From contig NZ_CP085135.1 in assembly GCF_020616515.1 (NCBI RefSeq), positions 5,379,001 through 5,443,000 on the forward strand: a stretch of 64,000 nt of DNA, read 5' to 3'. Positions 8,154 to 16,988 of this stretch are shown here, one piece after another. The position numbers were made by a program, and so were the translations under genes. Below the pieces are notes generated by a model. The model ran no database searches, had not been told where the DNA came from, and worked only from the letters and a program-made list of their open reading frames with translations. This DNA is from Mesorhizobium sp. PAMC28654 (GTDB taxonomy: Bacteria > Pseudomonadota > Alphaproteobacteria > Rhizobiales > Rhizobiaceae). Within the stretch, counting starts at the first letter, position 1; every line of letters begins with the position of its first letter.

Positions 8154-8604
8154 GATTCGGTACTCCCGGAAACGCACACCCGCACATATCGTCCAATCCG
8201 CCCAGAAAGGCCCAAGCGTCACCCGTGTCCACCGGCTTTCCCCGAACTATGGGAAACAAAATCCTAAAGTTTTTTGCCGGCGGTAACCATTCGTTTACGG
8301 GCATTGTTAATCATACGGCTCAGGACTTAAGGCCGGGTAAAAATTCCGGCTAGCGATGCGGAGCGCGGCCGATGAGTCCCTTGAGTCACTTAGGCTGGAT
8401 TATTAATGTGTTGCATTAGCGATTTGGGTCTGTGATTCATTATTAGATTCAAGAGGGTGTAGAAAGGGGTTAAAAAATCTGGTACCGTTATGGATGCGGA
8501 ATTAGGTTTTGTTAACCATTCGATGGCAGCCTCTGCGTCAGGCAATCACTGCTACCGGCCCGGATGGGTCGCGAAATGGTCCGGCAGCAGAAAAGGGGAA
8601 TGAA
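8154..8604 (+). promoter_or_regulatory. ctrA promoter region with clustered GANTC sites and CtrA-like half sites
   Basis: The 451-bp fliJ/ctrA gap is AT-richer than its surroundings. Four GANTC sites (CcrM methylation) lie at 8374-8378, 8383-8387, 8434-8438 and 8446-8450. TTAACCAT at 8512-8519 and TAACCAT at 8284-8290 resemble CtrA half sites, and TTAATCAT occurs at 8307-8314. In Caulobacter the ctrA P1 promoter is controlled by GANTC methylation through GcrA, and CtrA feeds back on its own promoters. The same logic is likely here. Confidence 0.65.
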
Positions 8605-9300
8605 ATGCGTGTTCTGCTGATTGAAGATGACAGTGCAACCGCACAGAGCATCGAGCTGATGCTCAAATCGGAAAGTTTCAACGTCTATACGACGGACCTC
8701 GGCGAAGAGGGGGTCGATCTAGGCAAGCTCTACGACTACGACATCATCCTTCTCGACCTCAATCTCCCGGACATGTCGGGTTATGAAGTCTTGAGAACGC
8801 TGCGCCTCTCCAAGGTGAAGACGCCGATCCTGATCCTGTCCGGCATGGCCGGCATCGAGGACAAGGTGCGCGGCCTTGGCTTCGGCGCCGACGACTACAT
8901 GACCAAGCCGTTCCACAAGGACGAGCTGGTGGCGCGAATCCACGCCATTGTGCGCCGTTCCAAGGGCCACGCCCAATCGGTCATCACCACCGGCGACCTG
9001 GTCGTCAATCTCGATGCCAAGACCGTCGAGGTCGGCGGCCAGCGCGTGCATCTCACCGGCAAGGAATATCAGATGCTGGAGCTGCTCTCGCTGCGCAAGG
9101 GCACCACGCTCACCAAGGAAATGTTCCTCAACCACCTTTATGGCGGCATGGACGAGCCGGAACTGAAGATCATCGACGTCTTCATCTGCAAGCTGCGCAA
9201 GAAGCTGGACGCGGCTTCCGGCGGCCAGAATTACATCGAGACGGTCTGGGGCCGTGGCTATGTGCTGCGCGAACCGGAAGATATTCGCGTCAGCGCCTGA
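8605..9300 (+). CDS. ctrA: Cell-cycle response regulator CtrA
   Basis: CtrA is the OmpR-family master regulator of cell-cycle, division and motility genes in alphaproteobacteria, phosphorylated through CckA and ChpT. The 231-residue product begins [20 protein letters not shown] and has D51 as phosphoacceptor in [17 protein letters not shown]. The REC domain ends in [19 protein letters not shown], and the winged helix contains [23 protein letters not shown], all essentially identical to known CtrA proteins. The start is the second of two near ATGs; the first is out of frame. AGGGGAATGAA gives the ribosome site. A hairpin terminator follows. Confidence 0.97.
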   Translation: MRVLLIEDDSATAQSIELMLKSESFNVYTTDLGEEGVDLGKLYDYDIILLDLNLPDMSGYEVLRTLRLSKVKTPILILSGMAGIEDKVRGLGFGADDYMTKPFHKDELVARIHAIVRRSKGHAQSVITTGDLVVNLDAKTVEVGGQRVHLTGKEYQMLELLSLRKGTTLTKEMFLNHLYGGMDEPELKIIDVFICKLRKKLDAASGGQNYIETVWGRGYVLREPEDIRVSA

Positions 9301-9334
9301 ACGAAAAACGCCTGCCTGATTCGTTCCCCACGAA

Positions 9335-9357
9335 AAAACCCGGCCTTGGCCGGGTTT
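9335..9357 (+). terminator. Terminator between ctrA and the REC-only gene
   Basis: An 11-bp stem (AAACCCGGCC with GGCCGGGTTT plus one more pair) with a 2-nt loop, flanked by A and T runs. It lies 35 bp past the ctrA stop and before the stop of the convergent REC gene, so it is probably bidirectional. Confidence 0.85.
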
Positions 9358-9385
9358 TGCTTTTATGCGTTGATGGCTGCGTGAA

Positions 9386-9754
9386 TCAGGCGGCGGCTTT
9401 CAAGGTGCGGAAACGCTCGAGCAGTTGTGGTCGGTTGAACGGCTTCAGCAGGTAGCCTTGAGCGCCGGCGCGCTTGGCCCGCATGATCGAACCCACGTCC
9501 ATCTCGACCAGGGAAATCAAGATCTGGGGTGTCACCTGGGCCTGCATGGCGCGTACGCGGCGGATGAAATCCACGGCCTGCATGTCGGGCAGGGCGCCAT
9601 CGACAACAATGACATCGGGCATGTCTGCCGCGCACATCTCCACCGCGTCAAGCCCGCTGGCCGCTTCGATGACAACCATGTCGGAGCCGCCAAGGATGCG
9701 CTTTGCAACCTTGCGGATGACGCTTGAATCGTCGACGAACATGCAGCGTTTCAT
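9386..9754 (-). CDS. Single-domain (CheY-like) response regulator
   Basis: A 122-residue stand-alone receiver domain: acidic pair DD at 8-9, phosphoacceptor D52 in VIVVDGALPDM, and the conserved lysine in GYLLKPFNRPQ. There is no output domain, so it probably works by protein binding or as a phosphate sink or shuttle. It lies between ctrA and chpT, reading in the chpT direction. ChpT in other alphaproteobacteria passes phosphate both to CtrA and to the single-domain protein CpdR. Sequence outside the conserved residues differs from CpdR and DivK, so it is not named as either. The start at 9754 follows AAAGAGGACC. Confidence 0.88.
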   Translation of the reverse strand: MKRCMFVDDSSVIRKVAKRILGGSDMVVIEAASGLDAVEMCAADMPDVIVVDGALPDMQAVDFIRRVRAMQAQVTPQILISLVEMDVGSIMRAKRAGAQGYLLKPFNRPQLLERFRTLKAAA

Positions 9755-10130
9755 TCGGGGTCCTCTTTGCCATGTGGTGATCTGGCAGCGGGGCATCTGA
9801 ACCGGCATCATGGACCAATCTGGTAAAGAAGCCGAAAAGCGATTAGGTAAAATTTTTGCCAAGATGACTTTTGCGGCGCTTTATTCGCGGATGCTGTCGC
9901 CGCATTGACGAAAAGGACCTGATGTAAATGGATTTTGACGCTTGGATGGTATTGTATGGGGGCAATACTTCAATTTGGCTTGGCGGCAGAAGAATCCATT
10001 CCTGAAAGCCAAAGCGCATCGCGTTTGAGCGGATTCATGCGACGCGCTTCAGGTCTTTTGTTTCATGCATGCCGTTATCCCGAAACGCCAGGCATTTTTG
10101 GGCGACATGCGTCGCCTTTGACTGGAAATC
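9755..10130. repeat. Intergenic region containing a mesorhizobial-type repeat (about 10012-10109)
   Basis: No gene is supported in this 376-bp gap. Its right part (10012-10109) contains segments such as TTTCATGCATGCCG, TTATCCCGAAACG and TTTTTGGGCGACATG that recur, with changes, at 15311-15356 in this window. The element is a non-coding, dispersed repeat of a kind abundant between rhizobial genes. The left part should hold the promoter of the REC gene. Confidence 0.55.
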
Positions 10131-10760
10131 TCAGGCCGCGGAAAAAGCGATTTCTTCCGCCGTGGCGTGGATCGATATCGTCATGTTGGCTTCGCGCGCC
10201 AGAAGCAGCGTGTAGTAGGGCTGCACGGAATGGGCGTCGATCGGTTCCTCGGGCTTATTGCCGGAGTGCAGTTCCAGGAACTTTGGCGGCACCCGCAACA
10301 TCGGGCCCGCAGCGGCAAGCACGAAGCGTGGCTCGGTTTCAAGGTTCTCCAGCGTGACGGTCAGTTTGCCGCCACGCGGAATGGCGGCATTGGCGACGAG
10401 GAGGAGGTTGAGCAGCAGCTTGACCTTGTTCTTGGGCAGCAGCGCACGGGTGCCGTTCCAGATCAGTTCCGGCTTTTCGTTCTTTAGGAAGCCGATTGCC
10501 ACGGCCTCGGCGTCGCCGGTGTCGATCAGCATGCCGGCGGAGCCGGCGGCGCCGAAGGCGATGCGGGCGAACTGCAGGCGGGCCGAAGCATTCTTCGCGC
10601 TCTGGCGAATGAGCTTCATGGCGTCTTCGTCGGCGCCGCCTTCGTCGAGCAATTCAAGCCCGTTGTTTATGGCGCCAACCGGCGAAATGATATCGTGGCA
10701 GACCCGGCTGCACAAAAGCGCCGCGAGGTCGGGTGCGGAAAGGGTGAACAGATCGGACAT
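10131..10760 (-). CDS. chpT: Histidine phosphotransferase ChpT
   Basis: ChpT relays phosphate from the hybrid kinase CckA to CtrA and CpdR. The 209-residue protein has the phosphorylated histidine H22 in CSRVCHDIISPVGAINNGLELL, a DHp-like helical hairpin to about residue 75, and a degenerate HATPase-like C-terminal domain lacking nucleotide-binding boxes, as in the family. The start at 10760 is used because it gives the family N-terminus MSDLFTLSAPDLAALL; a 22-residue upstream extension is not conserved-looking. It is close to ctrA, unlike in Caulobacter. Confidence 0.93.
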   Translation of the reverse strand: MSDLFTLSAPDLAALLCSRVCHDIISPVGAINNGLELLDEGGADEDAMKLIRQSAKNASARLQFARIAFGAAGSAGMLIDTGDAEAVAIGFLKNEKPELIWNGTRALLPKNKVKLLLNLLLVANAAIPRGGKLTVTLENLETEPRFVLAAAGPMLRVPPKFLELHSGNKPEEPIDAHSVQPYYTLLLAREANMTISIHATAEEIAFSAA

Positions 10761-11101
10761 CGGCGAAAATCCCTGCAAAACTTCACAACTCATGGCCGAG
10801 CGATCGATTGTCTCGCCTGCCCACACGAATCACGCTTTTCTCCCGGGACCCTGAATACACAGTGCCCGTGCGAGCAGCAACAAAACCAAAATTGTCGTTA
10901 TCGCAAATGGTGCGTTCACGCAGGGTACGACTGCCTGAGCGGTGCGAAACTAGCCTTCGAACCGCCATCTTCATGTGAGAGCTTAATGGTTGAAAAAGAA
11001 TTACGGCATAGTTTGCCCGTAACAGTCATCCTTAACGGCCGCCAAAGAGCCGTGCGGGTGCGAGGCGTCGGCGAAAGTGCTCCATGACGGAGATTGGAAG
11101 C
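10761..11101. other. Divergent intergenic region between chpT and the DUF1134 gene
   Basis: No additional gene is visible. It should contain the promoters of both flanking genes. No clear regulatory dyad was recognised. Confidence 0.4.
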
Positions 11102-11683
11102 ATGTTTTCCCGATATAACGGCCGGACTTTTTTCCGCGCCATCTCAATAACGATTGCGCTCATGGGTGTTCTCGTCTTTTCGACCTCGGCCCTGCGGGCC
11201 CAGGAATACACTGCTCAGGAGATCGTTGATTCCGGTCACAAATTCTTCGGCGCGACATCAGGCGGTCTGGCGACCGTCGTCGAGAAGATTTTCGCTTCCT
11301 ACGGCTTGCCCAACGGCTATCTGCTGGGTGAGGAGGGGTCGGGTGCGCTGATCGGCGGCCTGACCTATGGCGAAGGCACGCTCTACACCAAGAATGCCGG
11401 CGATCATAAAGTGTTCTGGCAAGGCCCGTCGCTCGGCTGGGATTTCGGTGGCGAAGGCTCCCGGGTCATGATGCTGGTCTACAATCTCGACGATGTCGGC
11501 AACCTCTACAACCGCTACGGCGGCGTGGCCGGCTCCGCCTATGTCGTGGCCGGCGTCGGCTTCAACGTGCTGAAGAACAACAATGTGTTGCTGGTGCCGA
11601 TCCGCACCGGTGTCGGCGCCCGGCTTGGCGTCAATCTCGGCTATCTCAAGCTGACCGAGCGGGCGACCTGGAATCCGTTCTGA
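11102..11683 (+). CDS. DUF1134 family exported protein (YSC84/SYLF-like)
   Basis: A 193-residue protein with an N-terminal signal peptide (hydrophobic stretch about 10-28, cleavage after ALRAQ). The mature domain reads EYTAQEIVDSGHKFFGATSGGLATVVEK and is glycine-rich (GGVAGSAYVVAGVGFNVL), matching the DUF1134 family that is nearly confined to alphaproteobacteria. Distant relatives of SYLF bind lipids; function here is unknown. The start at 11102 is supported by GGAG eight bases upstream; the ATG at 11084 is in frame and would add six residues. Monocistronic. Confidence 0.85.
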   Translation: MFSRYNGRTFFRAISITIALMGVLVFSTSALRAQEYTAQEIVDSGHKFFGATSGGLATVVEKIFASYGLPNGYLLGEEGSGALIGGLTYGEGTLYTKNAGDHKVFWQGPSLGWDFGGEGSRVMMLVYNLDDVGNLYNRYGGVAGSAYVVAGVGFNVLKNNNVLLVPIRTGVGARLGVNLGYLKLTERATWNPF

Positions 11684-11835
11684 GCCGCGTGTGGCTTGGC
11701 TCGGGGTCCGATCCATGAGGCCGTGAATCCGACCAATTGCCGCGGCAGACTCTTGCCGCGGCGCTGGATTTCCGTCATGCGAACGTGGCACAGTTCTGTT
11801 CTGGCTGTTGGTTGCCGTCCATACGGGTTGTCGCT

Positions 11836-13008
11836 TTGGTTCAGTCGATACTGTTCTTTGCCCTTGGCTTTCTCGTTGCCGGCTTCCTGGCGCTGCTGGT
11901 GGCGCCGGCAATCTGGCGCCGCGCGGTTGCGCTGACGCGCAGGCGCGTCGAGGGCTCCATGCCGCTGACGCTTCCCGAAATCCAGGCCGACAAGGACCGC
12001 ATCCGCGCCGAGTACGCGATGATAACGCGCCGGCTTGAAATCGATGTGAAGTCCTTGCGCGCGAAGTCCGCCGAACAGCTCGTCGAGATCGGCCGTGCCC
12101 GGGAAGCGCTGAAAGGCCTTGCGGTCGAGCGCAAGGACAAGAACGAGGCGCTTTCCGAACTGGAAGCCAAGAACGAGGCGCTGCGGCACCGCGAGGAGCA
12201 ACTGCAGCACCTGTCGGACCGGATGACCGAGACAGAGCGTAAGCTGGGGAAGCGGGCTTTGGAGCTCGAAAAGCTGGAGCACATGTATGATGACGCCAGC
12301 TTCTCGTCCAGCAGCCGGCAGATCGAACTGGTGGCGCGCGAATCCGAATTGCAGAAGCTGGCCGACGACATCGCGGCGTTGCGCGCCCAGCGCAAGGAGG
12401 CGGACCGGCGCGGCCAGGAGATCGCGGCCGAGAGCAAGGCGGCGCGTGATGCCTTGAAGGCGGAAAAGAAGAGAACCGGCGAGTTGGACAAGAAGATCGA
12501 GCGGCTGCTCGCCACGCTTGCCGATCGCGAGGACAAGCTCGAGCGCCGCGAAAAGGAGCTGACGCGTCTGCGCGACAAGGCGAAGGGCGATGGCGCGGAC
12601 AATGCACCTGCCTTGCGGCTGGTCGGGACGCAAGGCAATCCTGCCGATAAAGGCGCCAAGGGCGACGATATCGAAAAGGCGATCACCAGGCTCGACAGCG
12701 AGCGTGAGCGGCTGGAAGCCAGGTTGACGACGCTGGCTCGCGAGAACAAGCGGCTGAAGACGGATCTTTCCGCCTTCGAGGCGACGAAAGCCGCGAATGG
12801 CAACGACTCCAGCCATGCCAGCTCGGCATTGCGCGAGCAGATGAACGAACTGGCGGCGGAGGTCGTCAATCTGACGGCGAAGCTCGAGGGGCCGGATTCG
12901 CCGATCGCCAAGGCGCTGGCAACCCCGCAGGACGTGCGCCCTCCCAGCGGCGAACGCAGTCTTGCCGACCGTGTGCGGGCACTGCAGAAGGCAGAATCGC
13001 CGAGCTGA
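11836..13008 (+). CDS. Membrane-anchored long coiled-coil protein of unknown function
   Basis: A protein of about 390 residues with one N-terminal membrane segment (VQSILFFALGFLVAGFLALLVAPAIW) followed by about 300 residues of nearly continuous charged coiled coil (repeated E/K/R/A heptads) and a short C-terminal tail. Rhizobial homologues are usually annotated as hypothetical. A TTG start at 11836 is preferred because it places the membrane segment at the very N-terminus; an upstream ATG at 11737 in the same frame would add 33 unlikely residues. The topology suggests a cytoplasmic rod anchored in the inner membrane, perhaps structural, as an inference only. Confidence 0.75.
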   Translation: MVQSILFFALGFLVAGFLALLVAPAIWRRAVALTRRRVEGSMPLTLPEIQADKDRIRAEYAMITRRLEIDVKSLRAKSAEQLVEIGRAREALKGLAVERKDKNEALSELEAKNEALRHREEQLQHLSDRMTETERKLGKRALELEKLEHMYDDASFSSSSRQIELVARESELQKLADDIAALRAQRKEADRRGQEIAAESKAARDALKAEKKRTGELDKKIERLLATLADREDKLERREKELTRLRDKAKGDGADNAPALRLVGTQGNPADKGAKGDDIEKAITRLDSERERLEARLTTLARENKRLKTDLSAFEATKAANGNDSSHASSALREQMNELAAEVVNLTAKLEGPDSPIAKALATPQDVRPPSGERSLADRVRALQKAESPS

Positions 13009-13011
13009 AAG

Positions 13012-13815
13012 TCAGCGCCCCTGCCGCGAAAAATGATGCAGCGCGATGGCCGACGCGGCGGCGACGTTCAGGCTGTCGAAGCCCGCCGACATGGTGATCC
13101 GCACGGTATGCATGCGGCCAAGAAGGCTATCCGGCAGGCCTTCGCCTTCGGTGCCGAGATAGAGCGCCAGGCGTTCCGCTCCCTTTGCTTGCCGAATGTC
13201 GGTCTGTCCGCGCGGTGAGAGTGCGAATTGTTCGAAGCCGTGACGGACAAGCGTTGCCGTGAAGCCGGCGGTGTCGGTGAAGAACGCGAAGGGGACTTTC
13301 AGCACCGCGCCGACGGAGACGCGGATAGCCTTGCGGTAGAGCGGGTCACAGCAGGTGTTATCCATAAGCACGGCATCGGCGCCAAAGGCGGCGGCGTTGC
13401 GGAAGATCGAGCCCATATTGTCATGATTGGCGATGCCGATGGCCACGACGACCAGTGCGCGGGCGGGCAAAGCGTCCAGCAGGGCTTCGGCGGGCAGGTC
13501 AGCGCGCTTGAGGCCGATGGCCAGTATCCCGCGATGCATTTGGAATCCGGCAACCCTGTCCATGACCTCGCCAGCAACGACATAGACCGGAAGGTCCGCG
13601 GGCGCATTGCGCAATGTGTCGCCAAGGCCGGCAAGGCGGTTTTCCAGGACCAGCACCGATTCGGCGGAGAACCTCTGCCCCGAAAGCAGCATGTCCAGAA
13701 CCACCTTGCCCTCGGCAATGAAGCGGCCCTGCCGCCCGGCAAGGTCGCGCTCGCGGATGTCGAGATAGGCGGCGACACGCGGGTCTTGCGGGTCGTCAAT
13801 ACGGATGGGGACCAT
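13012..13815 (-). CDS. SpoU/TrmH-family RNA 2'-O-methyltransferase
   Basis: A 267-residue protein with an N-terminal substrate-binding domain (about 1-105) and a SPOUT methyltransferase domain with the trefoil-knot motifs: GIANHDNMGSIFRNAAAFGADAVLMD (motif 1), VSVGAVLKVPF (motif 2), and the final SLNVAAASAIALHHF (motif 3), where S-adenosylmethionine binds. The target is probably a tRNA or rRNA ribose, but which one cannot be decided from sequence. It converges with the coiled-coil gene; the stops are 3 bp apart. Confidence 0.9.
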   Translation of the reverse strand: MVPIRIDDPQDPRVAAYLDIRERDLAGRQGRFIAEGKVVLDMLLSGQRFSAESVLVLENRLAGLGDTLRNAPADLPVYVVAGEVMDRVAGFQMHRGILAIGLKRADLPAEALLDALPARALVVVAIGIANHDNMGSIFRNAAAFGADAVLMDNTCCDPLYRKAIRVSVGAVLKVPFAFFTDTAGFTATLVRHGFEQFALSPRGQTDIRQAKGAERLALYLGTEGEGLPDSLLGRMHTVRITMSAGFDSLNVAAASAIALHHFSRQGR

Positions 13816-13890
13816 GCGTTCCTCGGCGGCGCATCGGCCCGAAGATCGGAATCGACCTTTCGGCGGGCACGATGCTTGGCTTCAAAGCTT

Positions 13891-13924
13891 CAGAGCGAGG
13901 CATCCGGCAGGAGGCCTCGCTCTG
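13891..13924 (-). terminator. Hairpin terminator downstream of the ArsR-type gene
   Basis: A perfect 11-bp stem (CAGAGCGAGGC with GCCTCGCTCTG) around a 12-nt loop, 38 bp after the ArsR-type gene stop on the minus strand. There is no strong T tract, so termination is probable but not certain. Confidence 0.6.
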
Positions 13925-13961
13925 AAAATCACAGCAGGTAAGCGGTGAGGGTGCTTGCCGG

Positions 13962-14303
13962 TCAAGCCCTGGCGCGGCGAAGATTACTGTATGCTGCCTC
14001 AGGCACTTTCCCTTCGCCGAAAATGCCGTCCAGCATGGCAAGCAGTTCATGCACGGCCTCGGACTTGCAGGAATAGTAGATCATCTGTCGGTCGCGGCGG
14101 GTTTCCACGAGGTCAAGGGCCCGCAATTTGGCGAGATGCTGCGACAGTGCGGATTGGCTGAGCATCACTTTCTCGGCGATGGCGCCGACCGACATTTCGC
14201 CGTCGGCAAGATAGCTCATGATCAAAAGCCGTTTCTCGTTGCCCATCAGCATCAGGAAGGCGGCCGCTGATTCGGCGTTGGCGATTAGCTTTATCGAGAC
14301 CAT
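13962..14303 (-). CDS. ArsR-family winged-helix regulator
   Basis: A 113-residue regulator with a canonical ArsR HTH: ...MGNEKRLLIMSYLADGEMSVGAIAEKVMLSQSALSQHLAKLRALDLVETRRDRQMIYYSC. The metal-binding ELCVCDL motif of ArsR/SmtB is absent, so it probably does not sense metals through that site; NolR-like or redox-type family members are closer in appearance. It is monocistronic, with a terminator hairpin downstream. No obvious target gene is adjacent; the flavin-type protein to its right reads in the same direction. Confidence 0.85.
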   Translation of the reverse strand: MVSIKLIANAESAAAFLMLMGNEKRLLIMSYLADGEMSVGAIAEKVMLSQSALSQHLAKLRALDLVETRRDRQMIYYSCKSEAVHELLAMLDGIFGEGKVPEAAYSNLRRARA

Positions 14304-14457
14304 TGATCCCCCATATCTTTCCGCTGACCGAACGCTATGGGGGCGATAGCGCTTGGTTCCATAGATTCACTTGTCAAATCGCGCTGGCGATTCAGTGTCC
14401 TTATAAAAGGTAGAACATTTCGCTCAAATCTCAAGGCTTGCTTTCGATCCTACGCGA

Positions 14458-15237
14458 TTAACTGTCCGATTGTGCATAATCCGCTGCCCTGCCGGCCTTG
14501 GCCATGTCGACTAGAACATGCCGTAATTTGTTCGCGGCCTCCAATGGACTGGGGAAGAAAACCCGGCAGGTCTCGTCGCCCGAGACAAGATCCATGCCAT
14601 CGGCATCAAAGCCGGTGAGGGTCCAGCCATTGCCCGCCGACTTGGCAAAATGCTGTGCATAAACGGCGATTGCATCGAGATGGTCGGCATTCATGTGATC
14701 GAGCGCGGATTGTTCGCTCGCGGCCAGTTCCTCGACGACCGGCCCGGTGGTGACCAGATCGGCACGCTCGAGCAGATAGGCCTTGCTGAAACCGCCGTTG
14801 AGACTGGCGCGCTCCGGCTCGAGGCGAAAGATCGAGAAGTCGCCAAGCCCGGCATAGAGCTTTGCCTTGGGGTTGCGGTTGAGGTAGCGCCGCTCGGCAT
14901 TGGCGTGTTCGCTCGATCCGCGCTCCAGCCGAACCGCCCGGCAGACCATGGTCAGGCGCGGATGCGCCAGGGCGTCACCCCTGCCGGGCTCGCCGACAAG
15001 CAAGGAGCAGCGCGGGTCGGCAAGGATCGCGCTGGTGTGGGCGGAGAGCATCGACACCAGGATCAGTGGTGCGCCGTCTATGTCGGTGGCCATGCCGACC
15101 CGGCTGGCCAGCGGTGCACCGGTGCCCGGCTCGATCACGGCGAGTGCGCCGAAACGGGCGCTGCGAACCAGCGTCTTCGCCAGACGGATCGCCTCGGCGT
15201 CGGTTTGGCGGATCACGTCCTTCTTGCGATCTTCCAA
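14458..15237 (-). CDS. HugZ-like heme/flavin-binding pyridoxamine-oxidase-fold protein with DUF2470 domain
   Basis: A 259-residue protein with a split-barrel PNPOx-like domain (about 15-150; GALAVIEPGTGAPLASRVGMATDIDG...ILADPRCSLLVGEPG) and a C-terminal DUF2470 domain (about 170-250) starting at SALDHMNADHLDAI. This two-domain arrangement is that of HugZ/HutZ-type proteins, which bind or degrade heme. Heme use is inferred from family architecture; no heme transport genes are near. The final stop lies in an AT-rich gap before the ArsR-type gene. Confidence 0.8.
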   Translation of the reverse strand: MEDRKKDVIRQTDAEAIRLAKTLVRSARFGALAVIEPGTGAPLASRVGMATDIDGAPLILVSMLSAHTSAILADPRCSLLVGEPGRGDALAHPRLTMVCRAVRLERGSSEHANAERRYLNRNPKAKLYAGLGDFSIFRLEPERASLNGGFSKAYLLERADLVTTGPVVEELAASEQSALDHMNADHLDAIAVYAQHFAKSAGNGWTLTGFDADGMDLVSGDETCRVFFPSPLEAANKLRHVLVDMAKAGRAADYAQSDS

Positions 15238-15310
15238 AATTATCGTCCTGCCAAGCTGATTTTAGTGATCCACTTATCAGGCGATGGCGTCTGGTTTGGC
15301 AAGGGCAAGC

Positions 15311-15356
15311 GTTTTCATGTCGCTATCCCAAAACCGCTTCGCACTTTTGGGGACAT
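15311..15356. repeat. Second copy of a dispersed intergenic repeat
   Basis: Segments TTTTCATGTCGC, TATCCCAAAACCGC and ACTTTTGGGGACAT correspond one by one to segments at about 10061-10109. The repeat abuts the 3' end of the SDR gene on the minus strand, in the gap before the HugZ-like gene. This is a typical non-coding rhizobial dispersed element. Confidence 0.55.
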
Positions 15357-16117
15357 TATTTCGGCGCCATGCGGATGGCGCCGTCGAGGCGGATGGTTTC
15401 GCCATTCAGCATCTGGTTCTCGATGATGTGCAGCGCAAGCGCCGCATATTCGGAAGGCTCGCCCAGGCGCGAAGGGAAGGGCACGGCGGCGCCGAGCGAA
15501 TCCTGCACGTCCTGCGGCATGCCGGCCATCATCGGCGTCTTGAAGATGCCGGGCGCGATGGTGCAGACGCGGATACCGGAGCGAGCGAGATCGCGTGCCA
15601 CCGGCAGCGTCATGCCGACGACGCCGCCCTTGGATGCAGAATAGGCGGCCTGGCCGATCTGGCCGTCATAGGCGGCGACCGACGCTGTGTTGACGATGAC
15701 GCCACGCTCACCGCCTTGTAGCGGCTCCAGTTTCGCGGTCCGGTCGGCGACAAGGCGGATCATGTTGAAGGTGCCGATGAGATTGACCTCGATCACCTTG
15801 CGGTACTGATCGAGCGGATGCGGGCCGTCCTTGCCGACCGTCTTCACGCCAATGGCGATGCCGGCGCAATTGACGAGGATACGCGGTTCGCCAAGCTTGC
15901 CCGCTGCCTCCGCGACCGCTGCCGCGCCACTGTCGGCGCTGCTGACGTCGCATTGGATGGCGATGCCGCCGATATCGGCGGCCACCTTTGCCGCCCGCTC
16001 GATGCCGACGTCGAAGATGGCGACCTTGGCGCCCTTGGCGGCAAGAGCACGCGCCGTCGCTTCGCCGAGCCCCGACCCGCCGCCGGTGACGATCGCGATG
16101 TGGCCGCTCGGGTTCAT
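15356..16117 (-). CDS. Short-chain dehydrogenase, 3-hydroxyacyl-CoA dehydrogenase type II-like
   Basis: A 253-residue SDR with the cofactor motif [15 protein letters not shown] near the N-terminus, NCAGIAIG (NAG-type), and the catalytic S...YSASK. The acidic residue after the second strand (IFDVG) indicates NAD preference. The pattern, including the C-terminal [38 protein letters not shown], matches HSD10/3-hydroxy-2-methylbutyryl-CoA dehydrogenases of fatty-acid or branched-chain catabolism. The start at 16117 follows GGAGGAGAT at ideal spacing. The stop overlaps the edge of a dispersed repeat. Confidence 0.88.
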   Translation of the reverse strand: MNPSGHIAIVTGGGSGLGEATARALAAKGAKVAIFDVGIERAAKVAADIGGIAIQCDVSSADSGAAAVAEAAGKLGEPRILVNCAGIAIGVKTVGKDGPHPLDQYRKVIEVNLIGTFNMIRLVADRTAKLEPLQGGERGVIVNTASVAAYDGQIGQAAYSASKGGVVGMTLPVARDLARSGIRVCTIAPGIFKTPMMAGMPQDVQDSLGAAVPFPSRLGEPSEYAALALHIIENQMLNGETIRLDGAIRMAPK

Positions 16118-16182
16118 GTCAATCTCCTCCACCGGATGGCAAACGGGCTGTTTGCCAGGGCGGCATAACAGCACCCGGATGG

Positions 16183-16719
16183 TCAGGCAATCGCGGCCAT
16201 GTGTCCGGCAACCCGCGCCTGATCGGCATGGCCAACCTCGCCGGTGAGCTTGGCGACCGCGCCCGGCACGATCTCATGCGACAGCAGCCGGTCGAGATCG
16301 ACCGGGCGTGGCATGGAGATCTGTCCGCGCGGGATACGCTTGAAGCCGAGCGGGCCGTAATAGGGCTCGTCACCGACGAGCATCACGGCGGGCACGCCGG
16401 CCTTGGCGGCAGCCTCCAGCGCGATCGCCACCAGTCGGCGGCCGATGCCGAGGTTCTTGTAGGCCGGCCGAACGGCAAGCGGACCAAGCATCAAGGCGCG
16501 GCCGGCGCCGGCCGCGATGCGGGTCATCCGCACCGAGGCGGCGACGATATCACCGTCGACCGCCACAAAGGACATCGACCGCTCATGGCCACCGGCCTCG
16601 CGGATCTTGTAGGCGGCCAGCACGAAGCGACCGGGCCCGAAGGCCTCGTCGTTGATGGCTTCGATCTGGAGGTCGTGCGCCGGGGTTTCCGGCAGGTATT
16701 TCACGTCGGCAAGGCTCAT
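16183..16719 (-). CDS. GNAT-family N-acetyltransferase
   Basis: A GNAT-fold protein of about 178 residues with the acetyl-CoA binding motif [28 protein letters not shown] and the following [19 protein letters not shown], typical of the YhbS-like group. The substrate is unknown. The ATG at 16719 gives the cleanest N-terminus ([18 protein letters not shown]). An in-frame ATG at 16818 would add 33 residues without family-like features. It lies upstream of the SDR on the same strand, 65 bp apart, but has no evident functional link to it. Confidence 0.82.
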   Translation of the reverse strand: MSLADVKYLPETPAHDLQIEAINDEAFGPGRFVLAAYKIREAGGHERSMSFVAVDGDIVAASVRMTRIAAGAGRALMLGPLAVRPAYKNLGIGRRLVAIALEAAAKAGVPAVMLVGDEPYYGPLGFKRIPRGQISMPRPVDLDRLLSHEIVPGAVAKLTGEVGHADQARVAGHMAAIA

Positions 16720-16988
16720 GGTCTTTGCGTTCCGGTATGCGAGGAAGGTTTGCTGCAGACGGCAGCATTCGCCAGTCAGCGCTTCATCAAGCGCGGGCGC
16801 CCTTTCGTCGTCGGTCAAACCGGATCAAAGCAAAGTCGAACATGCGGATTTTCCGCTAGCATCAATTTTCGGCCACCGCAATCGACCCTTTCCCTGGCCC
16901 TATGGATTGACGGTCTGTTCAGCGTCGGATGATTTTCGCCTCGCTGCTTCACGCCCTACATGGGGACCAAGCACGAAAGGGAAATTTC

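Noticed and set aside
11258..12816. Long minus-strand frames over the DUF1134 and coiled-coil genes
   Set aside because: They are antisense shadows of coding genes; the sense products have a signal peptide and regular heptads.
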